DNA of 64,000 bases from Eriocheir sinensis (Eukaryota; Arthropoda; Malacostraca; Decapoda; Varunidae), in assembly GCF_024679095.1 (NCBI RefSeq), contig NC_066513.1, positions 8,546,049 to 8,610,048 of the forward strand, written 5' to 3'. Numbering within the stretch: the stretch's first letter is position 1; every line of letters starts with the position of its first letter. The position numbers and the translations under genes were made by a program. Of this stretch, positions 12,275 through 25,300 are shown one piece after another. The notes beneath the pieces were generated by a model. The model worked only from the letters and a program-made list of their open reading frames with translations, did no database searches and was not told where the DNA came from.

Positions 12275-12850
12275 AGTGTAGTGACAACAGCTACAGTAAG
12301 TCGAGCTGGAGTGAGTAATGCGGTGACAACAGCTACAGTAAGTCGAGCTGGAGTGAGTAATGCGGTGACAACAGCTACGGTGAGTCGAGCTGGAGTGAGT
12401 AATGCGGTGACAACAGCTACGGTGAATCGAGCTGGAGTGAGTAATGCAGTGACAACAGCTACGGTGAGTCGAGCTGGAGTGAGTAATGCGGTGACAACAG
12501 CTACGGTGAATCGAGCTGGAGTGAGTAATGCGGTGACAACAGCTACGGTGAGTCGAGCTGGAGTGAGTAATGCGGTGACAACAGCTACGGTGAATCGAGC
12601 TGGAGTGAGTAATGCAGTGACAACAGCTACGGTGAGTCGAGCTGGAGTGAGTAATGCAGTGACAACAGCTACGGTGAGTCGAGCTGGAGTGAGTAATGCA
12701 GTGACAACAGCTACGGTGAGTCGAGCTGGAGTGAGTAATGCAGTGACAACAGCTACGGTGAGTCGAGCTGGAGTGAGTAGCGCGTAGGAGACAGCTACAG
12801 TGAGTCGAGCTGGAGTAGCGCGTAGGAGACAGCTACGGTGAGTCGAGCTG
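12275..12850. repeat. 42-bp minisatellite inside the LTR element
   Basis: About 12-13 copies of a 42-bp unit (GTGACAACAGCTACGGTGAG then TCGAGCTGGAGTGAGTAATG then CG). The unit is a multiple of three, so the plus strand is open for 172 codons as a 14-residue repeat, VTTATVSRAGVSNA. Single-base variants (GTGAGT/GTGAAT, GCGG/GCAG) alternate in a higher-order pattern. Nothing suggests it is translated. Confidence 0.9.
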
Positions 12851-13189
12851 AAGTGTTGAGCAGCGATGAGTTGAGCAGCGAGGGGTTGAGCAGCGAGGAG
12901 TTGAGCAGCGTGAGGTGGGCTGCATGAGGTGGGCTACGTAAGGTGGGCTGCGTGAGGTGGGCTGCGGTGAGTTGAGTGGTTGGCTGTTTAATAGATCCTG
13001 GAAGGCTTGAATCCGCACTCCCGAATCGCGAACCACGTAGACGGGTCCTGAGCAGAAGAGTGGTGCTCTGAAGGACACCGCCGTAGTAGAGGAAGAGTTG
13101 CATGTCGTCGTCAGGTATGGTGAAGTCGAGCGGCGTGGAGATGAGCAATAGGCACTGGCGTAAACGCGCCGGGGGCCACGACAGTCATA

Positions 13190-13500
13190 GAGAGCTTCGA
13201 GGGAACTGGGTGTGAAGGCGCTAGCTGACAGCGTGTCAGGGGCCTCGGCAGTCGGTGAGAGCAGAACGACTGCGTGTATTAAAGGCGCCAGCTGCCAGCG
13301 TGTCAGGGGCCTCGGCAGTCCGTGAGGGCGTCGAACGACTGCGTGGGAAGGCGCTAGATGCCAGCGAGCCGGGGGCCACAGCGAGTTGAAAAGTTAGGGG
13401 CGCTAGCATGTGCCAGGAGCCGCGGCAGTCCGTGAGAGTAAAACGAACTGCGTGTACTGTAGGCGCTGGCACGTGCCAGGGGCCTCTGTGGCTCGGGGAG
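13190..13500. repeat. Degenerate ~60-bp tandem repeat inside the LTR element
   Basis: Four to five imperfect units built on GGCGCTAGCTGCCAGCGTG and CAGGGGCCTCGGCAGTC, each followed by a GTGAGAGC..GAACGACTGCGTG block. Confidence 0.7.
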
Positions 13501-13984
13501 TGAACCAGTGTTCAAAAAGGCACTGTAACACAACACTGTACACTTAGTGGGAACACTGTGACACTAACTGTTGCTGGGGACGCGCTGCACTGAACTGTTG
13601 CTGGACACACTGCACTGTACACAAAGATCCACAAGTGTAGGATAATCCAAGACGGCGGTGGTAGATCCAGGAGGCGGTGGTTAATCCAGGGGACAGCTAG
13701 TAGTCCCAGTGGGGTGTCATACAGTGTTTGCGTGTCTCTCTTAGTTTGTGTGGTGTGGCGGCGTATACACTGAGTCTGTATGGCACTGAGTGTGTGGCAC
13801 TGTGTCTCAGTAATGTGTCGCACTGTGTTTGAGTGTTCACTGAGTCTGTGTAGTGTGTCACACGGTGTGCGTGTCTCAGTCGCCGGACCAGCGGGAAGGC
13901 AGGAAGGAGGAGGGGTGGGGGTGGGTGGGTGAGCGCCGGGAGAAGCACCATGGGGCACAAAAGATGCCTGAAGGGCGCTGAAGA

Positions 13985-14290
13985 TGCCTGGAGGAGGCGC
14001 ACAGAGGGAGCCTAGAAGAGGCGCACAGAGGGTGCCTGGAAGAGGCGCACAGAGGGTGCCTGGAAGAGGCGCACAGAGGGTGCCTGGAAGAGGCGCACAG
14101 AGGGTGCCTGGAAGAGGCGCACAGAGGGTGCCTGGAAGAGGCGCACAGAGAGTGCCTGGAAGAGGCGCACAGAGAGTGCCTGGAAGAGGCGCACAGAGGG
14201 TGCCTGGGGGAGGCACAGAGGGTGCCTGGAGGAGGCACAGAGGGTGCCTGGAGGAGGCACAGAGGGTGCCTGGGGAAGGCGCAGAAGGCG
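13985..14290. repeat. 24-bp minisatellite (with 21-bp variants) inside the LTR element
   Basis: About nine 24-bp units GCCTGGAAGAGGCGCACAGA+GGGT grade into 21-bp units lacking the GCG. Both lengths are multiples of three, so both strands stay open (VPGRGAQR on plus; a Leu/Cys/Pro repeat on minus). Confidence 0.9.
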
Positions 14291-14530
14291 CCTAGGGGAG
14301 GGCGGGGGAAAACCCTGAAGGTGGCAACTACGCCTATGGCGTAATGTTTCTCCCGACCTGAGTGCTCAGCCCCACGAACCCCGAATGGAGGTGAGGATTT
14401 TTGCCCCAGGAGAGGGCGGACGAATGGACAAGTTACCCTGCCCAGGTCCTCCACTCTAGGAGAGAGTGCCCTTAAAACGGCACCGGCTATAAGCCACCTT
14501 GAACCATAGCAACACTCCAGGGTCACCAAT

Positions 14531-14944
14531 TGTTGGTGGTAGCGAGTGTTCTAAGTGCTAATCGGTTCACGGATAGAGAAAGTCATATCCGCCAGGGTTA
14601 CTTTATTGGGCAAAACATACACAGGTCGTTACGACAAGGACAATACATAGGATAGGTGTTTGTTTGTGTATGTGTTTGTGTGAATGTTGTGAAGTGTGGG
14701 TGACATTTAAGTGTTGGTGTATATGTGGAACAATGTGTACGAGTGGACGACAAGAGGACGTGGACGGACAGTAGAAGATAAACAAGTAACAAGAGATAAA
14801 CAATTAGACGCACAAGAAACAACGAGACGGGTGCACGAACGAAAACATTGACAAAATAAGAATGAACAATGAGTCTATACTGCAACGCCCCATTTTCCGT
14901 TTTCACTGGAAGAGCACGCGACTGCTTGAGCGGTGGCTGCTACA
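14531..14944 (-). repeat. 5' LTR of the LTR element
   Basis: It is the same length as the left LTR. The visible difference is GAGAAAGTCAT here against GAGAAAATCAT at about 11780. The near-identity implies recent insertion or gene conversion. Confidence 0.9.
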
Positions 14945-14948
14945 GGAG

Positions 14949-15588
14949 CAAGCCTGTGTTCGTAGCGCTGCGTAAGTTATGGTTTACGGCCGCCCTCTCC
15001 CTCCACGCACTCGACTCAGTTAAAAACACCCGTCATTATCCTCATGTTCTTAACTTGATAACCCTGAAGGGTGGTGGGATGCATCCTCAGGAGCCTGAGT
15101 ATCACTTCTACCATTACTGTAATGAGATTGATCTAAATTCTAAAGGATGGCCACCAATTTGAAGTTGCACAATAATGGGGCTCAGCCTTCCTGATATGAC
15201 AGGAGGTTAGAGTTCATTGTTGTTGACTTCACTGTCTTCACCACTAACACCACTTTCGATGTTTGATGGAGTCAGGTTCAGCTCTCTCCCATTTGCGCTC
15301 ACACTGAGAGCTCTTTTAGGAGCAAGAGGAAGTTTATGAGGAGTCGAGCTCACTGGCTGTGGACACTCGGGCACGGAATCAAACGCGGAAGATACGAAAA
15401 ACGCTCCTGACATTGTTACAATCACGGAAACACTGAGAATGGCACGACGAAGTTGTGTGACAGCCTAGGAGTCACCCTGACCCATAAAACCACACGCAAA
15501 CTTCAAAATTACGGTGGAAAAAGGTAGACCAAACGAAGGAAAAAACAATCAAAATTTGTGCCTTCGGCGTATGCTGTGCACGGTTAAC
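14949..15588. other. Intronic sequence, nothing recognised
   Basis: Flank of the LTR element. No splice-bounded peptide, tandem array or repeat match was seen. Confidence 0.45.
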
Positions 15589-17856
15589 TTTTTTTTTCTC
15601 ACAACAAAGGCGACGGCTCAAGGGCAACAGAAAGAGTGTAGAAAGAAATGCCCGCTACTGACCGCTCCCATAATAGACAAAAGTAAAGAGTGGCCAAAAT
15701 AGAAGTCAATTTCGGAAGGAGAGGTGTTTTGATACTCTCTTCTTGAAGGAGGTCAGGTCATAGGCAGGAGGAAATGCAGACGAAGGAAAGCTGTTCCAGA
15801 GTTTACCAGAGTAAGGCATGAAAGAGTGAAGATGCTGGTTAACTCTTGCATAAGAGATTTGGACAGTATAGGAATGAGCTAGAGTAGAAAGTCGATTGCA
15901 GCGAGGCCGCGGGAGGGGGGAGGCATGCAGCTACCAAGTTTAGAAGAGCAGTCAGATTGAAAATATCGATAGAAGATAGAAAGAGAGGCAACATGGCGGC
16001 TGAATTTAAGAGGTATAAGGCTGTCAGTATGAGGAGGGGAGTTACTGAGACGAAGAGCCTTTGACTGTACTTTTACCAAGAGAGCTGTGTGAGCGGAGCA
16101 CCCCCAGACGTGAGATGCATACTTCATACGAGGGCTGACAAGGCCCCTGTATATGGACAGCATCTGTGCGGGCGAGAAAAAAACTGGGGGAGACGATACA
16201 AAACGCCTAACCTCGAGGAAGCTGATTTAGTGAGAGAGGAGATATGGCGTTTTTACTTGAGATTTTGAGTTAAGGATAGACCGAGGATGTTTAGTATAGG
16301 AGAAGGTGACAGCTGAGTGTTGTCGAATAATAGGGGATATGTGTTTGGAAGATTGTGTTGAGTTGATAGGTGTAGAAATTGAGTTTTGAGGCGTTGAACG
16401 ACACCAGGTTTTTCTTGCTCCAATCAGAAATGATAGTAAGGTCTAAGGTTAAGCGTTCTGCAGCCTCCAGCCTGGAATCGTCAAGTTCCTGTTGCGTTGG
16501 CCTTCAATCAAAAGAAGTTAAGAAATGCAGAGTAGAGTCATCGCTTTGGAATGAAGATCATCAATGAACAACAGAAAGAGAGTGGGAGATAGAACAGAGC
16601 CCTGAGGAACACCATTGTCGATCGGTTAAAAGGAAGAACAGTGACCGTCTACTATAGCAGTGACAGATCGGTCAGAGAGGAAACTGGAGATAAAGGTACA
16701 GATAGAAGGATAGAAACCGTAGCAGGGTAGTTTGGAAAGCAAAGATTTGCTCCAGACCCTATAAAACGCTTTTGATATGTCTAGCGCAACTGAAAAAGTT
16801 TCACCGAAATGGCTAAGAGAAGATGAGCAATAGTTAAGAAAGCAAGAAGATCGTCAGTAGAACGCCCCTTATGGAACCCATACTGGCGATAAGATAGGTC
16901 AGAAGTGGAAAGGTGTGTTTGAATATTTCAGTTAAGGATTGATTCAAAAGCTTTAGATAGTCAGGAAAGTAAAGCTATCAGGAAGGAAAGGTAGATGTTG
17001 ATAGGCAGAGACGAAAGAGTTTGACCAGGTAGGGTGTCAGCACGGAAGCACAGATTTTAAGGAGGAGGCACTCCATCAGGTTCATAAGCCTTCTGATAGT
17101 GAGGCCAGAGAGGGCATAGACAACATCATGTCTTAGGATATTAATAACAGGCATAACTGAATCAGAGGGGGATTAGTAGAAGGAATATGCCTAGAATCGT
17201 CCAGAGTGGATTTTTTTTTACAGAAAGTTTAAGCGAAGAGTTCAGCCTTAGAGATACTAGATGGGACGGCGGTGCTGCCGTCAGGGTTTAGGAGATGAGG
17301 GGAAGAAGAAGAAGTGAAATTGGAAGAGATACTTTTGGCTAAGTGCCAGAAGTCTCTGGAATAATTAACAAAAAGCAAGGTTTTGATATTTCTTATGGAT
17401 GAAAGAGATTTTGGTAAGTCGAAGAATAGAGTTGGCACGATTCCGGGCAGAAATGTAAAGGTGATGATTAGCAGGAGTGCAAATGCTCTGGTACCTTTTG
17501 CGAGCTGCCTCTCTATCTTTGATAGCACGAATACAAGCGTGATTAAAACCAAGGCGTCTTAACATGATGAGTAGAGAAAGTACGTGGAATGTGTGCCTCC
17601 ATTCCACAGACAATCACCTCTGTGATGCGCTGGCACACACAGACGAGGGGTCTCTCTCCTTGAAGCAGCAATCATTCCACGGGAAATCGGAGTAGTACAT
17701 CCTCAGGTCGTCCCACCGAGCAGAAACAAAATGCCAGAAGAATCGCTTCTTCGGTGGGTCCAGAGGCTGTGCAGGAGCGAAAGGACAGGATACAGAAATA
17801 AGTTTGTGATTGGAGGAGCCCAACGGAGGGAACAGTTTGACAGAGTAAGCAGAAGA
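15589..17856 (-). mobile_element. LINE family A copy 2, minus strand
   Basis: The poly-T and GGCGACGGCTCAAGGGCAAC at the left are the family 3' end. The body follows copy 1 throughout (for example minus 15879-16163 LSIYRGLVSPRMKYASHVWG) and ends on its 5' side near 17856. Numerous deletions include one around 16970. A short unique stretch separates it from the (AC)n at 17899. Confidence 0.82.
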
Positions 17857-17895
17857 AAAAGATGCGCGTTTTACGCCGGAAAATACGGTAATCAG

Positions 17896-17898
<3 letters not shown>

Positions 17899-17953
<55 letters not shown>

Positions 17954-18061
17954 GCATGAATACAGATATGGAGACGGGACTATGAGAGCTTAGCTCAGGC
18001 CCGGTAGACTCCAAAAATAGGTAAATACAAATAGGTAAACACACACACACACACACACACA
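17899..18061. repeat. (AC)n tracts with a short dispersed repeat between them
   Basis: AC runs occupy 17899-17953 and 18041-18061. Between them lies GAGAGCTTAGCTCAGGCCCG plus TAGACTCCAAAAATAGG, a word set resembling the family D LINE termini at 2711-2750 and 38080-38125. Confidence 0.8.
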
Positions 18062-18259
18062 ATTACCCCCCTACACATACACATTACCACACACATGCAC
18101 TCCCACCTAACACCACTATCATGTCAACCTACCATACACCACCTCTACCACCCGCCACCACCACCACACGTTACCACTAGTCCCGTCACCACCCATCACC
18201 ACCACACAGCCAGACCATTTAACTGACTTATGCCATTCCTGTGTCCTTCCCGCCACCAG

Positions 18260-18351
18260 CTGACTGCCGCCTCCTGTTCGTGCCATCGCTGACCTCTGGG
18301 CTGGAGTCTCGCTACCTAAATGTTGTCAGGATCAACGGTGCTGACATGAAG
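18260..18351 (+). CDS. RPTP D2 exon E2
   Basis: The acceptor is CGCCACCAG and the donor ATGAAG|GTGCGTAAG. The exon completes an Ala codon and reads DCRLLFVPSLTSGLESRY, then LNVVRINGADMK, ending in phase 0. YLNVVRING occupies the place of the PTP motif YINAS-(Y/F)-(I/V)-DGY. The normally conserved Asn-Ala is Asn-Val and the phosphotyrosine-recognition region is poorly conserved, in keeping with a non-catalytic D2. Joining to 20574 gives RINGADMK-DAYIAGEHP, an uninterrupted match to the expected domain order. Confidence 0.8.
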
Positions 18352-19590
<1,239 letters not shown>

Positions 19591-20500
19591 GCATTTTGGT
19601 GGGCATTTGATGTCGTTTTAGGACAGATCACCAAGCCTGGACCATAGAGTCTGTGCAGCCTGACTTACGTAAAAATCTCTCTCTTTAACGTAGACAAGTG
19701 CCAGGTCTTTCAACTTGGAACAAGGAATAAGAAGTTCGATTACGAGATGCGCGGCGTTAAACTCAAAAGCGTTCAATGCATTAAGGACTTTGGGGTCAAA
19801 ATCGCGTCAAACCTCAAATTCCCACAGCAATGCATCGATGCAGCAAATAAAGCAAACATAATGTTGGGCTTCATTAAAATAAACTTTTTATTCAAGAATA
19901 AAGATGTAATACTTCCACTCTACAATAGTTTAGTGAGATCCCACTTCGAATATGCGGTACAGTTTTGGTCTCCCCACCATGCAAAGGACATTGCTAAATT
20001 AGATGTTCCGCGTCGGGCAACAAAAATGATCCCTTCCTTACGCAACAAATCCTACGAAGAAAGGCTATCCACCCTTAACATTTTCTCTCTTGAGAAACGT
20101 CGCCTCCGAGGAAAACTGATCGAACGTTTTAAAATGCTTAATGGTTTCACGAATGTAGACAGATCAAAATTGTTTATGATCGATGACACTTTGCGTACGA
20201 GGAACAATGGCGTAAAACTCAAATGTAGAGAAGTAAATTCAGACTGCACCAAATTTTTCTTCACCAACGTTGTGGTGCGAGGATGGAATAAGCTCCCACC
20301 TTCAGTTGTCCAGTGTAACACGATTGACTCCTTTAAAAACAAGCTCAACCGTCACATCCTTCAACTAAATATTAACTAGAGTTGAAATGCAACGTTTTGG
20401 AGCCATCTGATTAATGTAGAATCACTTAGGTTTAAGAACAGACCACCTAGTCTGGACCATGGAGTCTGTGTGGTCTGATTTTCTATGTAAATCTATGTAA

Positions 20501-20503
<3 letters not shown>
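19591..20503 (+). mobile_element. CR1-like LINE (family E), C-terminal RT fragment with 3' UTR, plus a second tail
   Basis: The open frame 19747-20379 (210 residues) reads IKDFGVKIASNLKFPQQC, YNSLVRSHFEYAVQFWSP, LEKRRLRGKLIERFKMLNGF and ends RGWNKLPPSVVQ..FKNKLNRHIL, the standard C-terminus of CR1/L2 RTs. The 3' UTR after the stop (CATTTGATG/CATCTGATTAATG, GACCATGGAGTCTGTG) is also present upstream at 19591-19670. So the tail of an older copy lies immediately before this one. Confidence 0.82.

Positions 20504-20571
<68 letters not shown>
20504..20571 (+). repeat. (CT)n tract acting as polypyrimidine tract of exon E3
   Basis: About 68 bp of uninterrupted CT run directly into CAG at the exon E3 acceptor. 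It also abuts the end of the LINE 3' UTR (TCTATGTAAACC). Confidence 0.92.
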
Positions 20572-20573
<2 letters not shown>

Positions 20574-20693
20574 GACGCCTACATAGCAGGGGAGCATCCC
20601 CAGACCCACACGCTGGCCAAGATGTGGAGTCTTGTGCACGAGAAGGAGATTGGTGCGTGGCTGATGATGCACGACTTCCCTGCCGGTGACATG
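20574..20693 (+). CDS. RPTP D2 exon E3
   Basis: A 120-bp phase 0/0 exon reads DAYIAGEHPQTHTLAKMWSL, then VHEKEIGAWLMMHDFPAGDM. It aligns with the PTP signature YIATQGPLPNT-x-DFWRMVWE-x-x-x-x-x-IVMLT: YIAG-EHPQTHTL, KMW-LVHEKEIG, AWLMM. The Gln-Gly-Pro of active enzymes is Glu-His-Pro. The acceptor follows about 68 bp of pure (CT)n, so a microsatellite forms the polypyrimidine tract. The donor ATG|GTGAGT runs directly into a minisatellite whose units also contain CAG|GTG. Confidence 0.88.
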
Positions 20694-22330
20694 GTGAGTG
20701 TGTGCACCAGGTGTTGTGTGTTCACCAGGTGTTGTGTGCACCAGGTGGTGTGTGCACAAGGTGATGCGTGTATACCAGGTGTTCTGTTCACCAGGTGGTT
20801 TGTGCACCAGGTGTTGTGTGCACCAGGTGTTGTGTGCACAAGGTGATGCGTGTATACCAGGTGTTCTGTTCACCAGGTGGTTTGTGCACCAGGTGTTGTG
20901 TGCACCAGGTGTTGTGTGCACCAGGTGTTTTGTGCATCAGGTGTTGTGTGCACCGGGTGATGTGTGTGCACCAGGTGTTGTGTGCACCGGATGCTGTGTG
21001 TCTACCATGTGATCTGTTCACCAGGTGGTGTGTGCACCAGGTGTTGTGTGCACCGGATGCTGTGTGTATACCAGGTGTTCTGTTCACCAGGTGGTTTGTG
21101 CACCAGGTGTTGTGTGCACCGGGTGCTGTGTGTATACCAGGTGTTCTGTTCACCAGGTGGTTTGTGCACCAGGTGTTGTGTGCACCGGATGCTGTGTGTA
21201 TACCAGGTGTTCTGTTCACCAGGTGGTTTGTGCACCAGGTGTTGTGTGCACCGGGTGCTGTGTGTTTATCAGGTGTTCTGTTCACCAGGTGATGTGTGTG
21301 CACCAGGTGTTGTGTGCACCGGGTGCTGTATGTATATCAGGTGTTCTGTTCACCAGGTGATGTGTGTTCACCAGGTGGTTTGTGCACCAGGTGTTGTGTG
21401 CACCAGCTGTTGTGTGCACCAGGTGTTGTATGTATACCAGGTGTTCTGTTCACCAGCTAATGTGTGTGCACCAGGTGTTGTGTATACAAGGTGCTGTGTG
21501 TGGATCAGGTGTTGTGTGCACCAGGTGTTGTGTGTGCACCAGATGTTGTGTGTGCACCAGGTGTTGTGTGCACTAGGTGTTGTGTGTATACCAGGTGCTG
21601 TGTGTGCACGAGATGTGTGCACCAGGTTTTGTGTGCACCAGGTATTGTGTGCATACCAGGTGCTGTGTGTGCAGCAGGTGTTGTGTGTATACCAGGTGTT
21701 GTGTGCACTAGATGTTGTGTGCGCCAGGTGGTGAATGTGCCATGTGATGTGTGCACCAGCTGGTGTATGTGTCAAGTGGTGTGTGCACCAACTGGTGTAT
21801 GTGCCATGTGATGTGTACACCAGATAGTGTGTGTCAAGTGGGGTGTGCACCAGCTGGTGTATGTGTCAAGTGGTGTGTGCACCAACTGGTGTATGTGCCA
21901 TGTGATGTGTACACCAGATAGTGTGTGTCAAGTGGGGTGTGCACCAGCTGGTGTATGTGTCAAGTGGTGTGTGCACCAACTCCTGTATGTGCCAAGTGGT
22001 GTGTGCACCAGATGGTGTGTGTCAAGTGGTGTGTGCACCAGCTGGTGTATGTGTCAAGTGGGGTGTGCACCAGCTGGTGTATGTGTCAAGTGGGGTGTGC
22101 ACCAGCTGGTGTATGTGTCAAGTGGGGTGTGCACCAGCCGCTGCATGTGCCAAGTGGTGTGTGCACCAACTCCTGTATGTGCCAAGTGGTGTGTGCATCA
22201 GCTGGTGTATGTGCCAAGTGGTGTGTGCACCAGCTGGTATATGTGTCAAGTGGTGTGTGCACCAGCTGATGTATGTCCCGAGTGGTGGGTGCACCAGCTG
22301 GTGTATGTCCCGAGTGGTGGGTGCACCCAG
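20694..22330. repeat. Intronic minisatellite, left block
   Basis: Units of about 15-32 bp are built from GTGTGCACCAGGTGTT and, after about 21745, GTGTGCACCAGCTGGTGTAT+GTGTCAAGTG. The array begins in the donor region of exon E3. It yields long Cys/Val-rich frames on several frames and strands, which are artefacts of the period. The later unit contains the 12-bp palindrome CACCAGCTGGTG. Confidence 0.93.
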
Positions 22331-25300
22331 TGACATCTCAAGTAATGGACGGCGGACTCTTGATTTTGCGGCGCCCTTGTCATTAAGCCGCGAATTTTGG
22401 AAAATCAACCGTTTTGGTGCGAATCGCCATAACCCCCTTATTTATGGGGCTACATAAATGTTTTTGGTATCAATTGACGGCAAAATAAAAGGGCTATGTT
22501 CTATAATAAGCGACCGAGCTCAAAAAGCGACTCGAAAGGGTAAAAAATCGAATAAATTCGCAAAAAAAACTTGAAACCCACTCATATTTTGAGAATTTAA
22601 AAAAACGTATTTAACAAATAATTTTGCCCCACCAATGTGCTTTCCCATATGATGCATACTACTTCCCTACTCCCAGTTGTTTCGTCGCTAGAGCTCGAAA
22701 CGTAAACCCTTTTGAAAGCGATTTTGACGAACACCAGACACTTTGCCGTTTTTGTCTAATGTGGCATTGCTATTGCCTCTAGAAGGCTGTAATTTGGCAT
22801 GTAGCCTCTCTTGGCGATGTAGTTTGACCAGCACGAAGGGTATTTTGATAGCTTGGTTTTAAGTTTGTCGTCGAGCCGTCACAAAATAGCCTGTTTTCGT
22901 CCCTTATGCCGCGATTTGGACACGTCCTAGTTTTTTGCTTATGACTTTTTATTTTTTTTATTTAATGCTTTCCAATTTTGATTATTAATCTGTAATAATA
23001 GAGCTTTCATTTGCCACCAAGCACGACTTACTAGCTTCAGTAGTTTTTGCTCGAGCTTGAACATACTTCGCGACGAAAATTCTCCGAATCTGACTCATTT
23101 CACGCGCCGCGACGAAAAATCTTCCTGACGCCACAAAAACAATTAATATATCTGTATAAAAATTCATGTGTGGACACTTCAATATTTCTATATATCTTCT
23201 ATTAAAGTCATTTTAAAATATCTATATAAAAAGCTACTCCTTTTATGTAATCATTTCACTATATAAATCAACCACTTCTTCATCTTTCTCTCCACTCCTC
23301 AGTCCTGACGGCAACACTGCCGTCTCATATATCTCTAAGGCTGAACTCTTCTCTCAAACTTTTTTCTAAAAACTCCACTCTGGACGATTCTGGGCATATT
23401 CCTCCTACTCATACCCCCTCTGACTCCTTTATGCCTGTTATAAAGATTCTTCAAAATGATGTTTTCTATGCCCTCTCTGGCCTCAATCCTCAGAAGGCTT
23501 ATGGACCTGATGGAGTGCCTCCTATTGTCCTTAAAAACTGTGCCTCCGTGCTGTCACCCTGCCTGGTCAAACTCTTCCGCCTCTGCCTGTCAACATCTAC
23601 CTTTCCTTCCTGCTGGAAGTATGCCTTCATACAGCCTGTGCCTAAGAAGGGTGACCGTTCCAATCCCTCAAACTACCGTCCTATAGCTTTACTTTCTTGT
23701 TTATCTAAAGCTTTTGAACCAATCCTTAACCGAAAGATTCAAAAGCACCTTTCCACTTTTGACCTTCTATCTGATCGCCAGTATGGGTTCCGCAAGGGGC
23801 GTTCTACTGGTGATCTACTAGCTTTCTTAACTGACTCTTGGTCATCCTCTCTTAGCCGTTTCGGTGAAACCTTTGCTATTGCGCTGGACATATCAAAAGA
23901 TTTTGATAGGGTCTGGCACAAATCTTTGCTTTCCAAACTACCCTCCTACGGTTTCTATCCTTCTCTCTGTACCTTTATCTCCAGTTTCCTTTCTGACCGT
24001 TCTATTTCTGCTGTGGTAGACGGTCACTGTTCTTCCCCTAAACCTATTAACAGTGGTGTCCCACAGGGTTCTGTCCTATCTTCCACTCTCTTTCTGTTGT
24101 TCATTGATGATCTTCTTTCCAAAACGAACTGTCCTATCCATTCCTACGCCGATGATTCCACTCTGCATTACTCAATTTCTATTAAGAGAAGACCCACCCT
24201 TCAGGAACTTAACGACTCAAGGCTGGAGGCTGCAGAACGCTTAGCCTCAGACCTTACTATTATTTCCGATTGGGGCAAGAGGAACCTGGTGTCCTTCAAC
24301 GCCTCAAAAACACAGTTTCTCCACCTATCCACTCGACACAATCTTCCAAACAATTATCCCCTATTCTTTGACAACACCCAGCTATCACCTTCCTCAACAC
24401 TAAACATCCTCGGTCTATCCTTAACTCAAAATCTCAACTGGAAACTTCATATCTCATCTCTTACTAAATCAGCTTCCTCGAGGCTGGGCGATCTGTACCG
24501 TCTCCGCCAGTTCTTCTCCCCTGCACAGTTGCTGTCCATATACAGGGGCATTGTCCGCCCTCGTATGGAGTATGCATCTTATGTGTGGGGGGGCTCCACT
24601 CACACAGCTCTTCTGGACAGAGTGGAGGCTAAGGCTCTTCGTCTCATCAGCTCTCCTCCTCATACTGATAGTCTTCTACCTCTTAAATTCCGCCGCAATG
24701 CTGCCTCTCTTTCTATCTTCTATCGATATTTCCACGCTGACTGCTCTTCTGAACTTGCTAACTGCATGCCTCCCCCCCTCCCGCGGCCCCGCTGCACTCG
24801 ACTTTCTACTCATGCTCATCCCTATACTGTCCAAACCCCTTATGCAAGAGTTAACCAGCATCTTCACTCTTTCATCCCTCACGCTGGTAAACTCTGGAAC
24901 AATCTTCCTTCATCTGTATTTCCTCCTGCCTACGACTTGAACTCTTTCAAGAGGAGGGTATCAGGACATCTCTCCTCCCGTATTTGACCTTGCTTTTGGA
25001 CACCTCTTTTGTTTCTTTTTTAGGAGCAGCGAGTAGCGGGCTTTTTTTTTATTATTGTTTACTTTTTTTGTGTGTCCTTTCGTCGCGAATTCTGGTCAAG
25101 CTCGAGAAAAAAACTACAGAAGCTAGGAAGGCATGCTTGGTGGCAAATAAAAGGTCTATTAATACAGATTAATAATCAGAAAATAAAATTGGAAAGCACT
25201 CAATAAGTAAATAAAAAGTTATAAGCAAAAAACTAGAACGTTTCCTAATCGCGGCAAAATGGCCGGAAAACAGGCTATTTTTTGACGGCTCAACGACAAA

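Larger units (their letters stand above)
11734..14944 (-). mobile_element. Complete non-autonomous LTR retrotransposon
   Basis: Two 414-bp direct repeats (11734-12147 and 14531-14944), each TG...CA, differ at one position that I noticed. A 4-bp duplication GGAG flanks the element (11730-11733 and 14945-14948). Orientation is minus: next to the left LTR the minus strand has a G-rich purine tract (CTGGGGGGAGTACT), fitting a polypurine tract. Next to the right LTR it has AT then TGGTGACCCTGGAG, fitting a tRNA primer-binding site 2 nt inside the LTR. The 2.4-kb interior has no RT, protease or integrase. It holds minisatellites instead. Confidence 0.85.

Noticed and set aside
12269..12787. 172-codon repeat protein as a host gene
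   Set aside because: It lies inside an LTR element and reflects a 42-bp tandem repeat; no promoter, splice sites or other domain.
20700..22457. Long Cys/Val-rich open frames resembling secreted Cys-rich proteins (both strands)
   Set aside because: They are the three-frame translation of a minisatellite and are open in several frames at once.
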